This document shows, in pieces, positions 33,982 through 44,598 of a stretch of 64,000 bases of DNA. The DNA comes from Scytalidium lignicola. Lineage: Eukaryota; Ascomycota; Leotiomycetes. Location: NCBI GenBank assembly GCA_002812745.2, contig NCSJ02000030.1, positions 62,001 to 126,000 on the forward strand, given 5' to 3'. Below the pieces are notes generated by a model. It had not been told where the DNA came from. It saw only the letters and a program-made list of their open reading frames with translations, and made no database searches. The position numbers were made by a program, and so were the translations under genes. Each line of letters starts with the position of its first letter. Position 1 is the stretch's first letter.

Positions 33982-36172
33982 ATGTCCTCAACCCACAAAC
34001 AAACACAGCCAGGGAAGAAGCATCCAAAATTTGGTCATCTTCCACTGAGCACCAGTGGACCTCAAGACTGTGCTTTGACCGGAACCGCTCTTCTCAATGC
34101 GCCCTTTTTTAACAAAGGATCGGGCTTTCCTGATGAGGAGCGTTTGCAGTTCAATCTCACAGGCTTGTTGCCCCGTGCCGTTGCAACATTGGAAGAACAA
34201 GTCAAAAGAGCCTATCAGCAGTATTCAACAAGAAGTGATAACTTGGCTAAGAATACGTTTATGACCTCTCTAGCACAGCAGAATCAGGTGTTATATTTCA
34301 GGGTATGATACAAAAATTTCGGATCCTTTTGACTTGTCATTTCCTACTTTCTATTTCCTATGTCTATATACTTTTGCTCACTTCATTTCCCCTCACTGTA
34401 ATGCTTCAAGCCTCACACACTGTATTATCAAGGATTGAAACATATGAAGCAAATTAATATATTTTGCTGAGCTCAAGATCCCTCATATTTTTATACGTTA
34501 ATTATTTTGTTTATCCTGATAACTTTGTAGTTAATCCAAGAACACCTGAAAGAAATGTTTCCAATAATTTATACCCCAACGGAAGGTGAAGCAATCCAGA
34601 ATTTCTCAAGACTCTTTCGAAGACCTCAGGGATGCTTTTTGAATATTGAAGATATTGATCGGGTTCATTATAATTTATCCCAGTGGGGACTTCCAGAAGA
34701 CATTGATTATATAGTTGTTACAGGTTAGTTATTTCCTTCACCTATAATATCTAACTAATGCTCTTATAGATGGAGAAGAGATTCTTGGAATTGGAGATCA
34801 AGGCGCTGGAGGAATTCTTATCTCATTAGCAAAGCTGGCTATAACCACCCTGTGCGCAGGCATCCACCCTAATCGAACGTTAGCTGTGGTTCTTGACTGT
34901 GGGACTGATAACGAAGATCTTCTCAATGATGACCTCTACCTTGGGCTTAAGCGTAAAAGGGTTCGAGGGGAGGAATATGACCGTCTAATCGATACATTCG
35001 TAAAATCAGCTCACGAGCTTTTCCCTCGAGCATATATACATTTTGAAGATTTTGGATTGGCAAACGGTACGTAATAATCGTAACAACTTTTGCTTCATTC
35101 AAATTAAACCAAGTAGGACGAAGGATCCTTGATAGGTATCGACCTTCCATAGCCTGTTTCAATGATGATGTTCAAGGCACTGGCTGCGTTACTCTTGCTG
35201 CTATTATGGCTGGGCTTCATGTATCCAAACTGAAGCTCGATGACATGCGAACAGTTATCTTCGGTGCTGGCACTGCAGGTACGGGTATAGCAGATCAAAT
35301 CACAGGTGCTATCGCGACAGAAACAAGAAAATCAAAAGACGAAGTAGCAAAACAGATCTGGTAAGTATAATTACGTTAGATGGGAATTGCCGCTAATGGT
35401 CAATAGGTGTGTAGATAAGCCAGGACTCCTAGTAAAGAGTCATGGAGATAAATTAACCCACGCTCAAATCTCCTACGCACGCGAAGACTCTGAATGGGAA
35501 GGAAAAGATCACTCAGATTTACTTTCCGTCATTAAAGAGGTTAAGCCACATGTGCTCATTGGCACGTCTACGAAACCAAAAGCGTTTACAGAAGAAATTA
35601 TTAAGGAAATGGCCAAGCATGTTGACCGTCCCATGATATTCCCGTTGAGCAATCCCACACGACTCCACGAAGCTGATCCCAAAGATATTAATGAATGGAC
35701 AGAGGGCAAGGCTCTCATTGCTACAGGAAGTCCATTCCCACCTGTTACCTACAAGGGCAGGACATATGAAGTAGCAGAATGTAATAACTCGACCTGCTTC
35801 CCTGGTATCGGTCTCGGTTGCGTCCTGAGCCGTGCGAAACTTCTGTCCGACAAGATGATTGTTGCTGCCGTGAAAGCCCTCGCAGAACAATCACCAGCTC
35901 TACAAGATCCTAATAAAGGACTATTACCTGATGTTGTTAACGTGCGGGAAATCTCAGTTCAAATAGCTCGTGCGGTTATTCAACAGGCTGTTGAGGAAGG
36001 GTTAGCTACAGAAAAGGACATTCCAAACAACAATGATGATTTAGAGGAGTGGATTCGGGATCAGATGTGGGATTCTGTGTATAGACCGTTGAATCTCGTG
36101 GATATGGCTGACGCCAGTCGAACTGCGAGGGGAGAATTGGGTATCGCTGGAGCTGAGTCATTGAAGAGGTAG
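33982..36172 (+). CDS. Malic enzyme (NAD(P)-dependent)
   Basis: Exons are 33982-34302, 34531-34723, 34770-35066, 35117-35360 and 35407-36172, giving 606 residues. Introns are 228, 46, 50, 50-or-fewer and 46 nt with good donor and acceptor sites. Signatures in order are IIYTPTEGEAIQNFSRLFR with the catalytic Tyr, VVTDGEEILGIGDQGAGG (first nucleotide-binding motif), FEDFGLANGRRIL with metal-binding Glu/Asp, FNDDVQGTG, VIFGAGTAGTGIAD (Rossmann motif) and FPLSNPTRLHEA. The enzyme oxidatively decarboxylates L-malate to pyruvate plus CO2, reducing NAD(P)+. It supplies pyruvate and, if NADP-linked, NADPH for lipid synthesis. The N-terminus (MSSTHKQTQPGKKHP) is basic and Ser/Thr-rich but not a convincing presequence. 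Cytosolic or mitochondrial location and cofactor choice are undecided. The gene is convergent with the LRR-kinase gene. Confidence 0.95.
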
Positions 36173-36298
36173 TATCATATGATGGAATAAAGATATATAC
36201 CGAAGGTATAGAGTAGGTGCGGAGATTATGCTTCGGTATTTTAAAGAGACCCATCTAATCTAGCTTCTACTCTATCGATTTCTATATTCTAAAGTCTA

Positions 36299-37618
36299 TC
36301 ATAGGTTCATCAAGACATCATTAATTTCTTTAAGGAGTGGCCGTTCGCTTGGCACGGGTCTCGTACAGCGTCCGTGTAACTCATTCAATATATCTATTTC
36401 AAACGCCTCCTTTTCTCCAAGTATGCTACCATCGACTGGCCGGTTAACTAATCTTATCATATCCTCAATTAGATGTCCAAAGGCTAGGACTTCTAGGCGC
36501 TCAAATGCTTGAGCGTTCTCTTGTTCCTGTCCGTGAAGAGTTGCAGCTCCAAAGTCTCCAAGGAGCGAATTTCCCGTATGATCCGTGAGAATATTATGGG
36601 CATAGAGATCTCCATGGAGAATCCCCTTAGTATGAATGTGGGCCGCGGCAGCAGCTATAGACCTCAAGATAGTCTTGCATTTCTCGAAGGAGAGGACCGT
36701 TTCCGGATGAAATTCATCCCTCGTGCAGGATTCAAATGATGGTGGTAGGCCCAAGTTCTTGTAGTTCTGAGGCACCAGCTGCAAGACTAGGCCTGCCTTT
36801 TCTGGATGTCCATGGATCTTGCCGAGGGGGTTAATGAGATTTGGATGCTGCCCTGCAGCAATGCATGCATTCATCTCATCTATAGGTCGTCCATCACTTG
36901 TGACATCGCCATTGAACAACTTGACTGCTACTTCCTTATTTGCTTCACCAGCTTTCCAACTGCCTTTTGAAATAATTCCGGACGCGCCTTGACCTAGTAG
37001 CTCTTGGATTGATACGTCCGCCCAGGTTATTTCTTTGAGGATTGCATTGTCTGCAGAGGAAGGTGTGCCAGGATTTCCTGCAAAGGATAAGAAAGAAAGT
37101 TCTGGTAGATTAAATAGCCAGTCTGGTAAGGTGGTAAATCTGTTTGCTGACAGTCTGAGAAGTCCCAACTTTCTACAGTTTGCCATACCACCAGGTAATT
37201 CTGTCAGTTGATTTCCTGCTAGCATACACTTCTGCAACCGATCACAATTCCCAATGCTTTCTGGCAATTCTTTGATAGCGTTGTTCGTGAGAATAAGCCA
37301 ACGAAGCTTTGGAGGCAGGACATCTTCCGGAATTCTTGCCATTTCATTGCCCCTAAACGCAACCATTTCAAGGACGGGACATTGACTCAAATTTGGAAAT
37401 ATTTTGAACTTGCAGTCTGAGAAAAAGGCAACCTTAAGATTGCGTAGACTGCTGAAATCCTCTGGTAACTCTGACAGGGGGTTGCCGGAAAGATCTAGTA
37501 TCTCGAGAGAATCAGAGAGGTCGAAAATCTCCTTGGGGAAGCCCGACAGGCCACAGCATAACTTCAACTTCTTCGCTCCCCTATATTCTCCAGATTTTAA
37601 GCCCTGTAGTGATTGCAT
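36299..37618 (-). CDS. Leucine-rich-repeat protein kinase
   Basis: This is an intronless gene of 439 residues. Residues 15-185 hold about seven LRRs of the L-x-x-L-x-L-S-x-N-x-L-x-x-L-P type. Residues 203-439 form a protein kinase domain with a glycine loop (LLGQGASGIISKG), the ATP lysine at K233 (VAVKLF), a catalytic loop HGDLYAHNIL (335-344) and DFG at 355-357. The catalytic Asp337, Asn342 and DFG Asp are all present. HGD replaces the usual HRD, so it is a non-RD kinase that would not need activation-loop phosphorylation. There is no signal peptide or membrane helix, so it is cytosolic, unlike plant receptor kinases. Cytosolic LRR-TKL kinases are common in bacteria, amoebae and animals but sparse in fungi. 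The target is unknown. Confidence 0.85.
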   Translation of the reverse strand: MQSLQGLKSGEYRGAKKLKLCCGLSGFPKEIFDLSDSLEILDLSGNPLSELPEDFSSLRNLKVAFFSDCKFKIFPNLSQCPVLEMVAFRGNEMARIPEDVLPPKLRWLILTNNAIKELPESIGNCDRLQKCMLAGNQLTELPGGMANCRKLGLLRLSANRFTTLPDWLFNLPELSFLSFAGNPGTPSSADNAILKEITWADVSIQELLGQGASGIISKGSWKAGEANKEVAVKLFNGDVTSDGRPIDEMNACIAAGQHPNLINPLGKIHGHPEKAGLVLQLVPQNYKNLGLPPSFESCTRDEFHPETVLSFEKCKTILRSIAAAAAHIHTKGILHGDLYAHNILTDHTGNSLLGDFGAATLHGQEQENAQAFERLEVLAFGHLIEDMIRLVNRPVDGSILGEKEAFEIDILNELHGRCTRPVPSERPLLKEINDVLMNL

Positions 37619-38474
37619 TGCGCACTATCCCTGGATATTTCTTGCAATACAAACTTGAGCACTGTATAAGAGGCAACTACTTCCTCTGGATTATATCAAA
37701 TATCAGGCCACCAAACTAAAATCCTACAATGAGCTCCAGAAAGATAAAGAAGTCTAACAATCAAAGCAAAATAACAGCAAATCTATAGTGAAAACATAAA
37801 TCCAACCTTCTAATCTATAAAATAAAGTCTAAGCAAAGAAACGAAATGGACCCTTGATGTCAGATTCTATTGCGCCCACTAAGCCTAAAATAGAACTAGT
37901 AGTATTATTTTACACAATCCATAACTCTTTGCATAAGTTAGTTAACTATTGCTAATTTCTTGGAAAGCCCGTACGTTCATGTATTTCTTAAATGCCTGAG
38001 ATGTTAAGATTCATGTAAGAGTAAAGAAGGGGTATAAAACATTTAACGGGCTAATTAGATTCACATTTTGAAAGACTTAGAGTGTTAAATATCTCATTAA
38101 ATTTACATATTTCTTTTTGTAAATATTAAATCACTATATTATTAATCCTTAAGTCTTTGAATCGCTTTAGTAATTATCACTAAAATATTAAACAAAATGA
38201 AGATTACTATCATATAAAATATATTCAATTTAGACGATTNAAAAAGTGTAAATCATTCTTACACCTTTATCATATAAAGGATGGATGATCAAATGGAGAA
38301 GACAAGAAGATATTTAAATAAAACTTAAAAAAAAAGTNAAAATTCATGTGCTCTGAATGTGTAAGGTTAGGTTTAACTGTACATTGGGAGTAAGACACGA
38401 ATTCGCTGAGGCGATTTATTGGGTCTGTAAGCCTGTATATTGAACAAAAGTCTATAAGACATCTCTCCATACAA
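37619..38474. other. AT-rich intergenic region
   Basis: Upstream of the LRR-kinase start and downstream of the CorA-like stop. Very AT-rich at 37.7-38.3 kb with two N bases next to A runs (38240, 38338). No gene seen. Confidence 0.45.
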
Positions 38475-39818
38475 TCATAAGCTTTCATCATCATCATCAT
38501 TATTGTTCTCCTGTATATCCCTATCGCCCCTCCTTATAAACAGCCAATAAACCGTAAAAACCACAANCGTCGACGGAATTGTCAGCAGAACCCACAACCA
38601 CACCCTATCCATCTTGATCATCCACGTTGNCTGCGCGAAAAATGGCATGCTCAAAACAGCCGCATACGATGTCGCTGGCAGGAAAAACATAGTCATAATC
38701 GCAATCGCCTTCATGGATATGCTATCTCGTCTCATATCAATGGCCATTTTCTGCGACTGCTTAGCCATCCTGCGAGAGAGTCGTGCTTCGGCGCTGGTGG
38801 CTTCTAAAATTTGCTTCATCGACTCACCGTTTACAACTAAGAGCTTGTCGTTAGCCATGCGGATGTTATTAAATAAGAGACCGAGGGTGGTTTTGGTTTT
38901 TGACTCAAGCTCGGAGAGGAAGATGCGGAGTGTTTTGAATTCGAAGGCGATGGCCTCAAAGGATGAGATGGAGAAAAGCCGATCTTCACTAGATGGCGTT
39001 TGGTTGATACATGAACATTGGCAGTGCTTCGAGAGAGAGGCGATAGTTTCCTGGAGTAAGTCGATTTCTGTTTGGTAGCGATTCAAATGGGCCTCCATAG
39101 TATGGAGAACTCTGTTTATCTCGTTCACGAAGTCATTAGGCATAGAGTCATGATGCTGTAGTTTTTTCTCCTATAAGTAAAGTATTAGCAACTTGATAAC
39201 TTGACCACCAGGAAACTGTTGACACACATATGATATTAATTGCTTGTTGAACGACATCAAGGCATATCTCCACCACTCGGAGATGCTAGTAAGGAGTACT
39301 AGATGAATAAAGAATGGATTTACGGCCTTCTTATTCCTACTGGCTCGTTGGAGAACCTCTCTGACACGAAAAATCGGCTCATCTGCTAAAGCGCTGTATT
39401 CGAGTCGGCCGTCCTGAAAGTCTACACAGATGGCGCTTGTATGATGAGAAGCGCTATCATGTTGCACGTAGAGGGCAATCTTCGAAGGCCGAATGTCCCA
39501 GCCGACATCATTAAGATGGAGATACTGAGAAGGGTCCATCTGGTTACTTCCAGAGGAGCTTAGAATATGACTTCTTTCGGTCCTTTCCATACATTTTATA
39601 GCCGCACGGATAGGTAGAATGCAGGAAAAGTCAAAGATTGTTCGTTTTTTTATAGTGAGCTGTCGGCGAGAAAAAGGTAGGGACGCAAAGCTACCGCTCA
39701 ACAAAGGACTTAAAAAGGTAGGGGAGACTTCGTAGTGTGACAGCAATCGTCGAAATGCCATTCCAGATATCCTGAGCCGTTTGATATCTCTGGGTACGAT
39801 TTGCGTGCCTGGTTTCAT
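38475..39818 (-). CDS. CorA-like transporter-fold membrane protein
   Basis: Exons are 39818-39228 and 39170-38475, giving 428 residues. The 57-nt intron (GTGTGT..TAG) joins LISY to EKKLQHHD. The C-terminal 220 residues have the CorA layout: a long helical region (NIRMANDKLLVVNGESMKQILEATSAEARLS), a basic stretch, then two closely spaced transmembrane helices (AIAIMTMFFLPATSYAAVLSM and WVLLTIPSTVVFTVYWLF) and an acidic tail. The universal G-M-N of magnesium-transporting CorA is absent. The corresponding position reads L-S-M-P-F-F, as is usual for the large fungal CorA-like family, so ion transport is unproven. Two N bases fall in the coding sequence (38567 and 38630). The N-terminus may be incomplete upstream. 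Confidence 0.75.
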
Positions 39819-40803
39819 GATAAATCTCTTGATGAAACTTCAAGGGACAACATTAGCAACTGGAAAAAAGACAACAAAGGCAAAAGCCCATACAATAACT
39901 CATGAACATGTTCCATGCTGTTCTGCTTAGATTTAGCATGCTTCGGCAGGATCTTAACGACATTGCTTGCCTACTGCATGTGACTTCTTCAAAAGCTCTT
40001 CAGACAGTAACTCTTCCCGAACTATCATTCCTGTTAGTTATATCCAAAGTATTTGTGGTTCTAAATTACGTACAAGAATGATCCTTCAAGTACCGAAGAC
40101 ATTGGACAGCGGTATCCTTCGATAACTGGGCCTTCTCAAATTCATGTATCTTGGTGTCAGCATCCTGGCCAAAAGTCCTAGAGCTTCTTAGTACTCAAAT
40201 AACTAATCATTTCCCCTCATAGTAGTGCTTACAATGCTGGATCATAACTCTCCAAGTTGAACGGCCATTCCATCAACAACTCATCATTTCGCGGTAAAGT
40301 ATTAGGAGAAAGATGTCCGGATGGACTTAGGCTCGCCATGGATAAAGACTCAGATAACGGCACAAGGCTGTGGGAAGACAAAATTACTGCTAAGCTAACG
40401 CCGGGGAGATATTATGTAGCCCTTTCGATCGGAAGAGTGCGAGATGAGAATTGTTGGATAGGGACATAGCTCAAAAGCTGTACTAATAACATATGTTGAG
40501 AAACACGAATTCTCTAGCTAAGCAAATACCAAATCCTCGAAAAAGCAAGAAAGCTCAGTTTCTTGATTGCGCAGAAATTCTAATGAGGCTGTGTTGGTGG
40601 TCGGGGGCTGTGTCTGCATGCTGTAGGTTATAATAATGTATGGTAATTCATTAGGCCCAAGACATAGAATGAAATATATTAGTATTAATATTAGAAAACT
40701 AAAATTTTACACAATCAATCCGATTCTATTTGGATGCTCTGCTATCAAAACATTGAGGCTTAATTGAGAGAAGGACGTTGAGGGTGTTCAACACCTCGAC
40801 ATT
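39819..40803. other. Intergenic with a possible decayed gene at 40085-40469
   Basis: On the plus strand a frame near 40085-40174 reads F-K-Y-R-R-H-W-T-A-V-S-F-D-N-W-A-F and is followed by a 48-nt intron-like piece (GTCCTA..CTAAT..CATAG). A second frame at 40224-40469 reads L-N-G-H-S-I-N-N-S-S-F-R and T-P-G-R-Y-Y-V-A-L-S. The two are out of phase by one base and a TAA interrupts the second. It looks like a broken small gene. I do not recognise the family. Confidence 0.3.
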
Positions 40804-41397
40804 ATGTCTTCAGCCCGGGAGGATGGTAAAACTCAAGCCAACTCTGTTCAAGAAATCGACAGCATCATCAACGCTACTGCTGTTCGCGACTTCGCATATA
40901 CGGCAAGCTCAAGCATCATTGAAGCTGGAGCGACTCCGACCATGACCGACGATGAAGCAGTTACATTCTTGTCCAGTTCAGCAAGCACCACCGCGGCTAC
41001 CACGTCGGACCTCCGCACTGGCACCGAAAACGCAAACAATCTACCTTACACGACCTTTTATGATCCCTCATGGACACTATCGGAATCCCAAATCAAAATA
41101 TACGAGCCCAGATCTCCTGTGCTACCGAAGGGTGCAGGTCTTTCTCGAGAGTCAACGCAGAATGGAGTTGGTCGTCGCATTTCAGATAGAAGCCATACCT
41201 CGGAGTATTCGACGTACTCAACAACATATTCATCACGTATGCCTAGGGACCTGGCCGGATTGTACGAAATGCCGCACCAGGAATTGAAAGTTCTTGAGTC
41301 GACTTCTGAAGATGAGATTGTAAGCAATATAGAGGCGGGAACCCACGCACGCCATGAGAGTGATAGCAAATATTCACAGTACTCGACTTATCAGTAG
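40804..41397 (+). CDS. Hypothetical Ser/Thr-rich protein
   Basis: A single open frame of 197 residues with a plausible start (leader ..ACATTATG). The composition is that of a disordered protein: Ser and Thr together make about a quarter, with Tyr-Ser-Thr repeats (STYSTTYSS, YSQYSTYQ at the C-terminus). There is no signal peptide, membrane helix or cysteine. I do not recognise a family. The Y-S-T-Y motif at the extreme C-terminus and in the middle suggests a short repeated binding or phosphorylation site. It stands alone between a CorA-like gene and the vWA-like gene, in the same direction as the latter. Confidence 0.55.
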   Translation: MSSAREDGKTQANSVQEIDSIINATAVRDFAYTASSSIIEAGATPTMTDDEAVTFLSSSASTTAATTSDLRTGTENANNLPYTTFYDPSWTLSESQIKIYEPRSPVLPKGAGLSRESTQNGVGRRISDRSHTSEYSTYSTTYSSRMPRDLAGLYEMPHQELKVLESTSEDEIVSNIEAGTHARHESDSKYSQYSTYQ

Positions 41398-41964
41398 GCG
41401 GAGACAGGATTCGAGTGACCTTGTTGTAGACTAAAGATGTTTATTATATAGATGATTGATATCGCTTGAATTTTTACTGCTAGGATATGCTATTCATTGT
41501 ATCGACAGCGAGTTTTGTTACCCAGCGGCAAACACCCTCTTCTCGTAATTGTACTTGAAGCATTAAGCCATTTATTGCGAATGTCTCACTTAGGAGTCAC
41601 TGCTCAAATTCAGTTATCCCGATTTGTGGCAAAAGTTTCTATCAAGCAACAAGCTGAGCGAGGCTGAGTAACACTTTTGCTTTTTTGTTCCAGGTCTGTA
41701 GTGGCTGAGAAACAGCCATCCAAACGCTTGCCAGGCCATACCGTACGGGCGTACCCGTAGGCTGTTGCATGCATCATGGATGATCGCCACCCCATCACAG
41801 CCTCACTGCTGATACAACAATTTCCCATGTAGTTCCCTTGTAGCCTCGTCGTGAATTTTTGAGTAGAATGATTCTTCCTTCTCTATCAAATTGTTATCAA
41901 GTCTTGTCGTGATTAGGTTCTCGTACACTCCTTTACACTAATATATAGTTCCTTAGATATTGAT
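41398..41964. other. Intergenic, promoter of the vWA-like gene
   Basis: No coding sequence recognised. A TATATA element lies at 41941-41946, only about 20 bases before the ATG, so it is doubtful as a TATA box. Confidence 0.4.
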
Positions 41965-44598
41965 ATGGAGCAGGATGAGATCTCTGTTTCCGGTGACGTA
42001 AACGAGGAAGAAGAACGAGCTTCTTCAAGGCATTTGACTGAGACATCCTCCGTAGAGTCTGGGGCAGACGAATTACATCGTCGCAATACTATCATTCCCC
42101 AGAAAACCCCACTTTTTCGACAAAGCAAGATATCAATTGCCGTTGATGTCTCTGGAAGTACCTATGGAACTGTTATTGAGGCAGAGGTAAAAGCCATTCG
42201 CAGCATCTGCTCTCTGTTCCCTTCGTCATTGAGGTCTGCGATTAAGATTTTACCTTGGAGTGCTGTCGCAGAATACCCGATCGGCCTTGAGGATCTTGAC
42301 CAACTTGACCCGAATGGAGATACTGATCCCAACGCCCTCTTGCACGATGACGCATGCCGATACGAATTACAGAACTCTTCTTTTTGGTTTCTCATGACTG
42401 ATGGAGATATCTTCCCTAACGAAGTTCGGACATTCGCTAGGAATTTGGTAGAATATGGTTTGCATGGTTTGGCATCTGTAGTTGCCATTTTCGGAGAGAG
42501 AGAATCCACACCTTCGAAATGTAATATATCAGTGGGACTTTCTATTTTCGCAGTCAGTCCTCACTGCGCTTTTTTGTACACAGATGTTGAAACCGGCCAG
42601 ACATATATTCTACAGACAAAGGGTTGCTTCACTGCTCTGCTGCCAAAAGGAAAGAGCAATCCAAGACTTGACACAAGCACTCTCTGGGAGGATCTACCTC
42701 AGACATCCTACGAAAATCTAGCTCGTGTTCCGATCCCTCCTCCGCAATCTGTCAGTAAGGACGAGGTTATCTTGAAGGATAATTCCAGACTGAATATTTC
42801 CGCCCTCTTGTCAAACCCAGCCGTCGATCCTGAAACTGCTAGTCGAATACTAGATCACGAGGACAACATGAAAACAATTGCCTTGACAGCGAAACTCAAA
42901 GGTCAGAGTGAGCAGTTTCGAAAGTGGCTTGATGCTGTAGAGAAAGTTACAGCGGATACACTAAATCCTGACAAAATTGAACGTCCACAAACGGATAGTT
43001 CCAACCTCCTCACAGAAGCTGTAGCAAGCCTCATGAAAACTGAAAAATCGGAAAACACCATTGCGGACGTGCAAAGGCAGATACGTGAAGCCAATCTCCG
43101 AGACTCAAAAGCTCTGGAGGTTATGGAACAATCTGTCTCACTGCAAGCACATCGCCGTTCATCGAGCGGACGACACGCTCGCCGAGTTTCTAGTAGTAAT
43201 TTGGTTTCAGCGGAGGACAATATCGGCAGCGTCGACTATGATACCTATGCACCGTATTATCCAAGAGCTGACGCACCTTCCCTCGGCCCTAGGCCTTTGA
43301 GTGTCATACCGCAAACCCCTGGAATTGAGGGTCACCACCGCATGTCCTCTCTTATGAATCCTGGCTTCCGTAAACCGGATGTGCAACGGGATTTTTACAA
43401 AGGGACATGTATGCTTTGCGCGAGCAATGAACTAGTGATGGCACTTGTGTTGAAGAAGCCACCGGAGAATTTTCAGTCCGCCACAGCAAACTTCCCTCCT
43501 CCAGGCAGTTTTTCTCATCTTCGGTATCCACTGACAATGGGAAACTACCCAGAGACAGATATCATCATGCCATTGCTAGCATGTGACCCGTGCTCTTTTC
43601 GACTTGCTCGAAAAGGTTGCATGCCCTCCGGGGAAAAAATCAGCGCCGTTCTACCAGTCCTATCATTCCTAAAAAATCGAGCTGCTTGGTTGGAGACCAT
43701 TAACATAGCGACACAGAAGCGCTTCAGCACTGAAGACCTCCCTCTAGTATTCCTAGCAATCTTATATACGAAACTTGAAAGGCTACTTGAGGAGAGGGAC
43801 TCGAGGGCTGAATCTACCTTACGTCCTGCTCTCAACTGGGCATGTAGCACTCTTCTCCAAGAAATTCAACCCACAAATCCTGAGTCGCCTATGGGTGCTA
43901 ACCTTGGATCGGAGATTCTGAAGATGTTTCACAGCACATTGGACAATCCTGAATCGATGGATCTCCTTACATATCCCGTTGATGGCTTCATCGTCGCCAA
44001 CGTGGCTCTTTCCAACTCACACTATAAGACCAAAATCAGCGCTGTAAAACGACAACGAATTATTTTCTACCGCTTCCTCTACCACCTGGCAGAGCAGTAC
44101 TTCAAACTCAGTGTCGAATCGGGGGATATGGTCTGCCATGCCACAATGATGCTTCTCCTGCTCATTGACGAGCGTGCCGGTCCACGGTCACTATTGACTT
44201 TAGAAACACTGCGTCAGTTCTCAGTACACTTCAAGAATCGACAGGAGATGATGCAAGCGCTACAAACAGGCCTGAATTGGCGGCCAAGGAAGTACAAACC
44301 AAAGAAGCTGTCCATTTCGGTGAAGGATTTACTCAATACACCTTTCCTTGATGCCCAATCATTGAGGAGCTTTCAAAGGCTGGGTTCTTTGTTTACTTGG
44401 ATTGAAGATAAGGCTGCTCATGCTATTGCCGCATTTTTGCATTTTCTGCATTGTATTGAGAAGACGGAAGGCGGTGCTTCAGAACGCTTTGTTACCATCA
44501 GGAAGAGGCCGGAGATGAGCAAAGTGATATCGACCCCTGAGGAGATGAGCGCAAAGAAGGTTGAGGATTTGATAAAAGAGTTTCCTCCTGTCCTATAG
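41965..44598 (+). CDS. Large fungal protein with a von Willebrand A-like domain
   Basis: An intronless frame of 877 residues. After an acidic N-terminal 50 residues, S-K-I-S-I-A-V-D-V-S-G-S-T-Y-G (Asp61) is a MIDAS-type D-x-S-G-S metal site at the end of a beta strand. SSFWFLMTDGDIFPNEVRTFARNL, about 85 residues later, matches the T-D-G strand of vWA domains. The rest is mostly helical. About residues 470-560 it contains C-M-L-C and C-D-P-C pairs, a possible zinc site. No signal peptide or membrane helix is visible, so it is intracellular. The vWA fold usually mediates metal-dependent protein binding. The family is fungal and functionally uncharacterised as far as I can tell. Confidence 0.75.
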   Translation: MEQDEISVSGDVNEEEERASSRHLTETSSVESGADELHRRNTIIPQKTPLFRQSKISIAVDVSGSTYGTVIEAEVKAIRSICSLFPSSLRSAIKILPWSAVAEYPIGLEDLDQLDPNGDTDPNALLHDDACRYELQNSSFWFLMTDGDIFPNEVRTFARNLVEYGLHGLASVVAIFGERESTPSKCNISVGLSIFAVSPHCAFLYTDVETGQTYILQTKGCFTALLPKGKSNPRLDTSTLWEDLPQTSYENLARVPIPPPQSVSKDEVILKDNSRLNISALLSNPAVDPETASRILDHEDNMKTIALTAKLKGQSEQFRKWLDAVEKVTADTLNPDKIERPQTDSSNLLTEAVASLMKTEKSENTIADVQRQIREANLRDSKALEVMEQSVSLQAHRRSSSGRHARRVSSSNLVSAEDNIGSVDYDTYAPYYPRADAPSLGPRPLSVIPQTPGIEGHHRMSSLMNPGFRKPDVQRDFYKGTCMLCASNELVMALVLKKPPENFQSATANFPPPGSFSHLRYPLTMGNYPETDIIMPLLACDPCSFRLARKGCMPSGEKISAVLPVLSFLKNRAAWLETINIATQKRFSTEDLPLVFLAILYTKLERLLEERDSRAESTLRPALNWACSTLLQEIQPTNPESPMGANLGSEILKMFHSTLDNPESMDLLTYPVDGFIVANVALSNSHYKTKISAVKRQRIIFYRFLYHLAEQYFKLSVESGDMVCHATMMLLLLIDERAGPRSLLTLETLRQFSVHFKNRQEMMQALQTGLNWRPRKYKPKKLSISVKDLLNTPFLDAQSLRSFQRLGSLFTWIEDKAAHAIAAFLHFLHCIEKTEGGASERFVTIRKRPEMSKVISTPEEMSAKKVEDLIKEFPPVL

